Source of the DNA: an uncultured Pseudomonas sp.
Lineage (GTDB): Bacteria; Pseudomonadota; Gammaproteobacteria; Pseudomonadales; Pseudomonadaceae
Reading direction: 5' to 3'
Length of the DNA: 9,763 bases
Assembly (NCBI GenBank): GCA_937863915.1
Contig: CALMID010000225.1
Span: forward strand, 1-9,763
The position numbers were made by a program, and so were the translations under genes. Below are positions 6,614-9,763 of this stretch, piece after piece. Numbering within the stretch: position 1 is the first letter of the stretch; each line of letters starts with the position of its first letter. Under the pieces are notes generated by a model. It saw only the letters and a list, made by a program, of their open reading frames with translations, made no database searches and was not told the origin of the DNA.

Positions 6614-7636
6614 TTACTGCCAGAAACGTTGTTGCAGCAGGCGCTCCCACCAGCCGAGCAGCACCCGGTCGATGGCCACACTGGCCGCCAGGCCGATGCG
6701 TTCCTGCAATGATTTGCGATTGATGAAGCGTAGCTGGAACAGCTCGGCTTCGTTGGCCCGCCGCGCCAGGTATTCATCACTGGTCTGCAAGCCATCGACC
6801 AGTTCGTGCTCCAGCGCTGAAAGACCGAGCCAGACCTCGCCGGTGGCAACCTTGTCGATATCCAGCTGCGGCCGGTAGCGGCTGACAAAACCCTTGAACA
6901 GCTGATGAGTCAGCTCCAGGTCTTCCTGGAACTTTTCCCGGCCTTTATCGGTGTTTTCGCCGAATACGGTCAGGGTGCGCTTGAACTCGCCGGCGGTCAG
7001 CACTTCGACATCGATATCGTGCTTCTTAAGCAGGCGATGCACGTTCGGCAGCTGTGCCACCACGCCAATCGAGCCAAGCACGGCAAAGGGCGCAGCCAGC
7101 ACCCGATTGGCCACGCAGGCCATCATGTAACCGCCACTGGCCGCCACCTTGTCGACGCACACGGTCAGCGGCAGACCCGCATCGCGCAGACGAGCCAGTT
7201 GCGACGACGCCAGGCCATACGCATGGACCATGCCGCCACCGCTTTCCAGACGCACCACCACTTCATCGGTCGGTTGCGCCATGCTCAGTACGGCCGTCAC
7301 CTCGTGGCGCAGCTGTTCGGTGGCCGACGCCTTGATATCGCCATCGAAATCCAGAACAAACACTCTTGGCTTGTCGACCGGTTTCTTCTGCTCGGCCTTG
7401 TGCGCCTTGGCTTCGGCCTTGCGCTGACGCTTGAGCTGATCCTTGTGCAGCACGCTGTCTTCCAGGTGCTCACGCAGCTCGCGGTAGAACTCATTGAGCT
7501 TGCGCACACTCAGGTGCCCGGCACTGCGCTGTCCCTTCTGGCGCAACACCGCCACCACCAGCAGGACCATCACGATGGCGACCACAACGGTCACCGTGCG
7601 GGCAAGAAACCCGGCGTATTCAGCAAGAAACTCCAC
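6614..7636 (-). CDS. sohB: SohB inner-membrane signal peptide peptidase-like serine protease
   Basis: A 340-residue S49-family protease (from the GTG start). One transmembrane helix lies at about 12-31, then a Lys/Glu/Ala-rich linker (about 65-90), then the protease domain starting at RVFVLDF. The Ser-Lys dyad is visible as Ser167 (KVAASGGYMMAC) and Lys219 (GEFKRTLTVFGENT); LESGGGMVH (130-138) forms the oxyanion region. SohB takes part in quality control of membrane and exported proteins; E. coli SohB was found as a multicopy suppressor of a degP mutant. Start choice: GGGAGG at 7643-7648 touches the ATG at 7642 with no spacer but lies 6 bases before GTG at 7634-7636, and E. coli SohB begins MELLSEYG, matching a start at this codon. 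The ATG form would be 342 residues. It is the first gene of the sohB-acuI operon. Confidence 0.93.
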   Translation of the reverse strand: MEFLAEYAGFLARTVTVVVAIVMVLLVVAVLRQKGQRSAGHLSVRKLNEFYRELREHLEDSVLHKDQLKRQRKAEAKAHKAEQKKPVDKPRVFVLDFDGDIKASATEQLRHEVTAVLSMAQPTDEVVVRLESGGGMVHAYGLASSQLARLRDAGLPLTVCVDKVAASGGYMMACVANRVLAAPFAVLGSIGVVAQLPNVHRLLKKHDIDVEVLTAGEFKRTLTVFGENTDKGREKFQEDLELTHQLFKGFVSRYRPQLDIDKVATGEVWLGLSALEHELVDGLQTSDEYLARRANEAELFQLRFINRKSLQERIGLAASVAIDRVLLGWWERLLQQRFWQ

Positions 7637-7772
7637 AATCATCCTCCCGGCCTGCCCGACGATCGGTCAGTAATAGCGGGCAAGCATACCCATGCCCCGC
7701 AGGCCCTGCCAGCCGCACTCCAGACGCGGAAACATTTGTTCGCGCAATTTCAAACAAGCGTATGTTTTTTCG

Positions 7773-7800
7773 TTGACAGCGCCCAGCCAGTGGCCATAAC
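7773..7800 (+). promoter_or_regulatory. Sigma-70 promoter for the histidine phosphatase gene
   Basis: TTGACA (7773-7778, perfect -35) is followed after 16 bases by CATAAC (7795-7800, 4 of 6 to the -10 consensus). Transcription would begin near 7807, giving a leader of under 30 bases before the GTG at 7835. An AT-rich stretch with six T just upstream could help as an UP-like element. Confidence 0.6.
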
Positions 7801-7834
7801 CTCGCGACACATTACTCACTGCCGGGGTTAGGGT

Positions 7835-8545
7835 GTGGGCAGTATTTACCTGATTCGACATGGCCAGGCGTCCTTCGGCAGCGACAACTACGATGTGCTT
7901 TCGCCCGTCGGTGTGCGCCAGGCCGAAGTGCTGGGCCGTCACCTTGGCGAACTGGGTGTCAGCCTGGACCGCTGCCTGAGCGGTGACCTGCGCCGTCAGC
8001 AGCACACAGCCGAAGCGGCCATCGGCCAACTGCGTGAAGCCGGTCTGCATGCTGCCGATGTCGAGATCGATCCCGCCTTCAATGAATTCGATGCCGACGA
8101 AGTGATTCGTCACCTACTGCCCGACCTGCTGCCGCAGGAACCTCATGCCCTGGACGTGCTGCGCAATGGAGCGAAGAACCGCGCCGAATTCCAGCGCTTG
8201 TTCTCCCTGCTGATCCAGCGCTGGGTGTCTGGCGAGCATGACACACCCGGTCTGCAAAGCTGGGACGACTTCGTCGAAACCGTCACAGGCGGCCTGCAGC
8301 GTGTACTGGAGCAGGCCGAAAGCAAACACAACATCGCCATCTTCACTTCGGGCGGCACCATCACCGCCCTGCTGCGCCTGATCACCGGCGTGCCGGCGGA
8401 TAAGGCCTTCGAGCTGAACTGGCAGATCGTCAACACGTCACTGAGCCGCCTGAAATTCCGTGGCCGCGAAGTGGCACTAGCTTCCTTCAACAGTCAGGTG
8501 CATCTTGAGCTGCTGAAGGCGCCGGAGCTGATCACCTTTCGATAA
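7835..8545 (+). CDS. Histidine phosphatase superfamily protein (phosphoglycerate mutase-like), lacks second His
   Basis: A 236-residue cytoplasmic protein of histidine phosphatase branch 1. The N-terminal motif IYLIRHGQ (4-11) carries the phospho-accepting His9, and SGDLRRQQHTA (49-59) matches the S-DL-R-xQTA phosphate pocket. Glu84 in AFNEFD is the probable general acid. The usual C-terminal HG motif reads TSGGTITAL (171-179), so the second phosphate-pocket His is Ser172. This could mean altered chemistry or a binding role. I believe close Pseudomonas relatives share it, so it is more likely a subfamily trait than a local mutation. Substrate unknown. It starts at GTG; a GGGGTTAGG stretch serves as a weak ribosome site. 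SCP2 follows after 59 bp with no terminator between, suggesting one operon. Confidence 0.88.
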   Translation: MGSIYLIRHGQASFGSDNYDVLSPVGVRQAEVLGRHLGELGVSLDRCLSGDLRRQQHTAEAAIGQLREAGLHAADVEIDPAFNEFDADEVIRHLLPDLLPQEPHALDVLRNGAKNRAEFQRLFSLLIQRWVSGEHDTPGLQSWDDFVETVTGGLQRVLEQAESKHNIAIFTSGGTITALLRLITGVPADKAFELNWQIVNTSLSRLKFRGREVALASFNSQVHLELLKAPELITFR

Positions 8546-8557
8546 GCCCGGCCCATT

Positions 8558-8574
8558 GTGGCCTCAAAGGCCAC
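8558..8574 (+). other. Intercistronic hairpin
   Basis: A perfect 6-bp stem, GTGGCC-TCAAA-GGCCAC, lies between the phosphatase and SCP2 genes and has no T-run. It is more likely an RNA processing or stability element than a terminator. It could separate the mRNA levels of the two genes. Function inferred only. Confidence 0.4.
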
Positions 8575-8604
8575 CCATAACCTGAAACAACAAGGGAAAG
8601 AACC

Positions 8605-8916
8605 ATGAGCGTTGCTGACATCATTTCCACCATGCAGTCCAAGTTCAACGCCAGCGCAGCTGCCGGCCTGGATCTGGTATTCCAGTTCAACATCGAAGAC
8701 GGCGAAAACTACGCGCTGATCGTCAAGGACGGCACCTGCGCCGTTGAGCAAGGCAACAACGCCAACGCCAACGTCACCCTGATCATGGACACCGCTACCC
8801 TGCAGGGCATCACCAGCGGCGAAACCGACGGCATGCAGGCCTTCATGGCTGGCAAGCTGCGCGCTGAAGGCGACATGATGCTCGCCATGAAGCTCGGCGA
8901 ACTGTTCCCGGTCTAA
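8605..8916 (+). CDS. SCP2 sterol-carrier-domain protein
   Basis: A 103-residue protein made of a single SCP2 domain. It has the typical course: amphipathic N-terminal helix (MSVADIISTMQSKF, 1-14), strands FQFNIEDGENYALIVKDGT (26-44), VTLIMDTATLQGITSGETDG (57-76) and the C-terminal helix AFMAGKLRAEGDMMLAMKLGELF (79-101). Stand-alone bacterial SCP2 proteins bind fatty acyl chains, acyl-CoA or other hydrophobic ligands in the cytoplasm. The start is supported by AAGGGAAAG a few bases before the ATG. It lies between a phosphatase-fold gene and an APH-fold kinase of the acyl-CoA type, which suggests handling of a lipid or CoA-linked intermediate. A strong terminator follows 22 bases after the stop, so its transcript ends before the kinase gene. 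The high Ala/Gly/Met content and lack of Trp are usual for the family. Confidence 0.92.
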   Translation: MSVADIISTMQSKFNASAAAGLDLVFQFNIEDGENYALIVKDGTCAVEQGNNANANVTLIMDTATLQGITSGETDGMQAFMAGKLRAEGDMMLAMKLGELFPV

Positions 8917-8938
8917 GCCCAACGGCTTATCCCGTACG

Positions 8939-8969
8939 AAAACCGGAGCCTGGCGCTCCGGTTTTTTTT
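8939..8969 (+). terminator. Rho-independent terminator after SCP2
   Basis: A stem CCGGAGC / GCTCCGG (8943-8949 and 8955-8961) closes a 5-base loop, extended by AAAA/TTTT pairing, with an uninterrupted run of eight T (8962-8969). It ends the phosphatase-SCP2 transcript. Confidence 0.92.
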
Positions 8970-9025
8970 CGCCATTCAAATGATCAATGAGCGGCAACAC
9001 GCTGGTCTATAACAGCGGTTTAGGC

Positions 9026-9054
9026 TTGAGCGCCTCAGCACCCAGCATTAGATT
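9026..9054 (+). promoter_or_regulatory. Candidate promoter of the phosphotransferase gene
   Basis: TTGAGC (9026-9031) and TAGATT (9049-9054) are 17 bases apart, each matching 4 of 6 sigma-70 consensus positions. Because a terminator stands at 8969, some promoter must lie in this 128-bp gap. The -10 falls inside the left arm of the palindrome at 9048-9068, so binding there would block it. An alternative -10, TATAAC at 9008-9013, lacks a good -35. Confidence 0.35.
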
Positions 9055-9068
9055 AGCCAATAATCTAA
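9048..9068. promoter_or_regulatory. Operator-like perfect inverted repeat
   Basis: TTAGATTA and TAATCTAA form perfect 8-bp arms around the spacer GCCAA. The AT-rich arms contrast with the GC-rich surroundings, and the element sits 29 bases before the phosphotransferase ATG, over the likely -10/+1 region. Size and symmetry suit a dimeric helix-turn-helix repressor. The regulator is unknown. Confidence 0.55.
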
Positions 9069-9097
9069 AGCCCCCATCATAAGCAGAAGGGATACGC

Positions 9098-9763
9098 ATG
9101 ACTCTTACCGATCAGTCCACCCGCATTCGCGACGGTGAGGAACTCGACGCCAGCGTCATCGACCAGTACCTCAAGGCCCACATCCCCGGCCTGAGTGGCA
9201 CGCCGAACATCAGCCAGTTCCCCGGCGGGGCCTCCAACCTCACCTACCTGATCGAGTATCCCGAGCAGGAATTCGTACTGCGTCGCCCGCCCTTCGGCCA
9301 CAAGGCCAAATCGGCCCACGACATGGGCCGCGAGTACCGCATTCTCAACCAGCTCAATGCCGGCTTCCCGTACTGCCCGAAAGCCTATGTGCACTGCACC
9401 GACGAGTCGGTACTGGGCTGCGAGTTCTACGTGATGGAGCGGGTCAAGGGCATCATCCTGCGCAGCGACATGCCGGCCGAACTGAACTTCAGCGCCGATC
9501 AGACCCGCGAGCTGTGCAAGAGCTTCATCGACAAGCTGGTTGACCTGCACAACGTCGACTACAACGCCTGCGGCCTGGGCGATCTGGGCAAGCCCGAAGG
9601 CTATGTGAAGCGCCAGATCGAAGGCTGGAGCGACCGTTACGAGAAGGCCCTGACCCCCGATGCCCCGACCTGGGAGCCGGTCAAGGCCTGGCTGCGCGAG
9701 AAAATGCCGGCCGACCATCACACGCCGGGCATCGTGCCCAACGCCGACCGCGTCGACACCGTG
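9098..9763 (+). CDS. APH-fold phosphotransferase, LvaA/ACAD10-like (5' part, runs off window)
   Basis: The first 222 residues of a kinase-fold protein of the family often named aminoglycoside phosphotransferase, here of the ACAD10/ACAD11 N-domain and LvaA kind. N-lobe features are the glycine-rich turn FPGGASNLTY (41-50), the lysine-strand equivalent FVLRRPPFGHKAKSAHDMGREYRIL (59-83) with the helix-C Glu79, and the hinge CEFYVMERVKG (108-118). LVDLHNVDYNACGLGDLGKPEGYVKRQI (148-174) is highly typical of this subfamily. Known members phosphorylate 4-hydroxyacyl-CoA so that the hydroxyl can be eliminated or moved; that substrate is inferred here. The protein is not expected to be an antibiotic-resistance enzyme. 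Start: AGAAGGGA, with GAAGGG 7-12 bases before the ATG. The final 12 codons, where the catalytic loop should be, read GIVPNADRVDTV instead of the expected GIVHNDYRFDNV, probably a sequence-quality problem at the edge. The remaining 130 or so residues lie beyond the window. Confidence 0.88.
   Translation, partial: MTLTDQSTRIRDGEELDASVIDQYLKAHIPGLSGTPNISQFPGGASNLTYLIEYPEQEFVLRRPPFGHKAKSAHDMGREYRILNQLNAGFPYCPKAYVHCTDESVLGCEFYVMERVKGIILRSDMPAELNFSADQTRELCKSFIDKLVDLHNVDYNACGLGDLGKPEGYVKRQIEGWSDRYEKALTPDAPTWEPVKAWLREKMPADHHTPGIVPNADRVDTV

Noticed and set aside
6604..6888. In-frame N-terminal extension of the acuI-like gene (95 codons)
   Set aside because: Overlaps sohB in another frame, Ser/Cys/Arg-rich, and the internal ATG at 6603 has a strong ribosome site and the family's normal N-terminus.
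7643..7772. Search for a clear sohB promoter on the minus strand
   Set aside because: Only scattered -10-like words (for example TATGCT near 7683-7688) without a matching -35; nothing supportable enough to list.
6905..7831. Plus-strand open frame of 308 codons opposite sohB
   Set aside because: Opposite a complete S49 protease with both catalytic residues; composition rich in His/Gln/Arg, no family resemblance.
9077..9721. Minus-strand open frame opposite the phosphotransferase
   Set aside because: Shadow of the plus-strand kinase; no domain features.
9098..9763. Reading the phosphotransferase as an aminoglycoside resistance gene
   Set aside because: The APH fold is shared, but the N-lobe and LVDLHNVDYNACGLGDLGKPEGY pattern belong to the LvaA/ACAD10-type acyl-CoA kinases, in a core-genome context.

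Overview
The window looks like chromosomal DNA of a Pseudomonas (Gammaproteobacteria). It is GC-rich with strong GC codon bias. It carries a subfamily I.1 secreted lipase with its dedicated foldase. From cysI onward the order is cysI, DUF934, acuI-like, sohB, histidine phosphatase, SCP2, phosphotransferase, which from memory matches P. aeruginosa around PA1838 down to PA1829. In P. aeruginosa the lipase/foldase pair lies elsewhere, so the left part suggests a different species, possibly of the mendocina/alcaligenes type. That synteny is recalled, not searched.

Layout: (1) 1-1920, plus strand: 3' part of a lipase gene, an intercistronic terminator-like hairpin, the membrane-anchored lipase foldase, and a small DUF2970 membrane protein. 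(2) 1902-3171, minus strand: an orphan periplasmic substrate-binding protein, overlapping the DUF2970 gene tail to tail by 19 bp, preceded by a 37-residue membrane peptide gene. (3) 3172-5597: a 240-bp divergent control region, then cysI (siroheme sulfite/nitrite reductase) overlapping a DUF934 gene, closed by a perfect bidirectional terminator. (4) 5614-7636, minus strand: sohB and an acuI-like NADPH oxidoreductase, tightly coupled. (5) 7643-8969: a divergent region with a good sigma-70 promoter, then a histidine-phosphatase-fold protein, a stand-alone SCP2 lipid-binding protein and a terminator. (6) 8970-9763: a regulatory region with a perfect 8+8 bp inverted repeat, then the 5' part of an APH-fold phosphotransferase of the LvaA/ACAD10 type.

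Functionally the window holds lipase production and folding, assimilatory sulfite reduction, membrane proteostasis, and a probable acyl-CoA/lipid module on the right. I see no rRNA, tRNA, IS element, CRISPR array, phage gene or obvious new defence system. This is mostly ordinary core genome. The points most worth checking are the altered signature motif of the foldase, the missing second histidine in the phosphatase, the probable GTG start of sohB, the operator-like palindrome near 9058, and the corrupted catalytic loop of the kinase at the right edge, which looks like sequence error.
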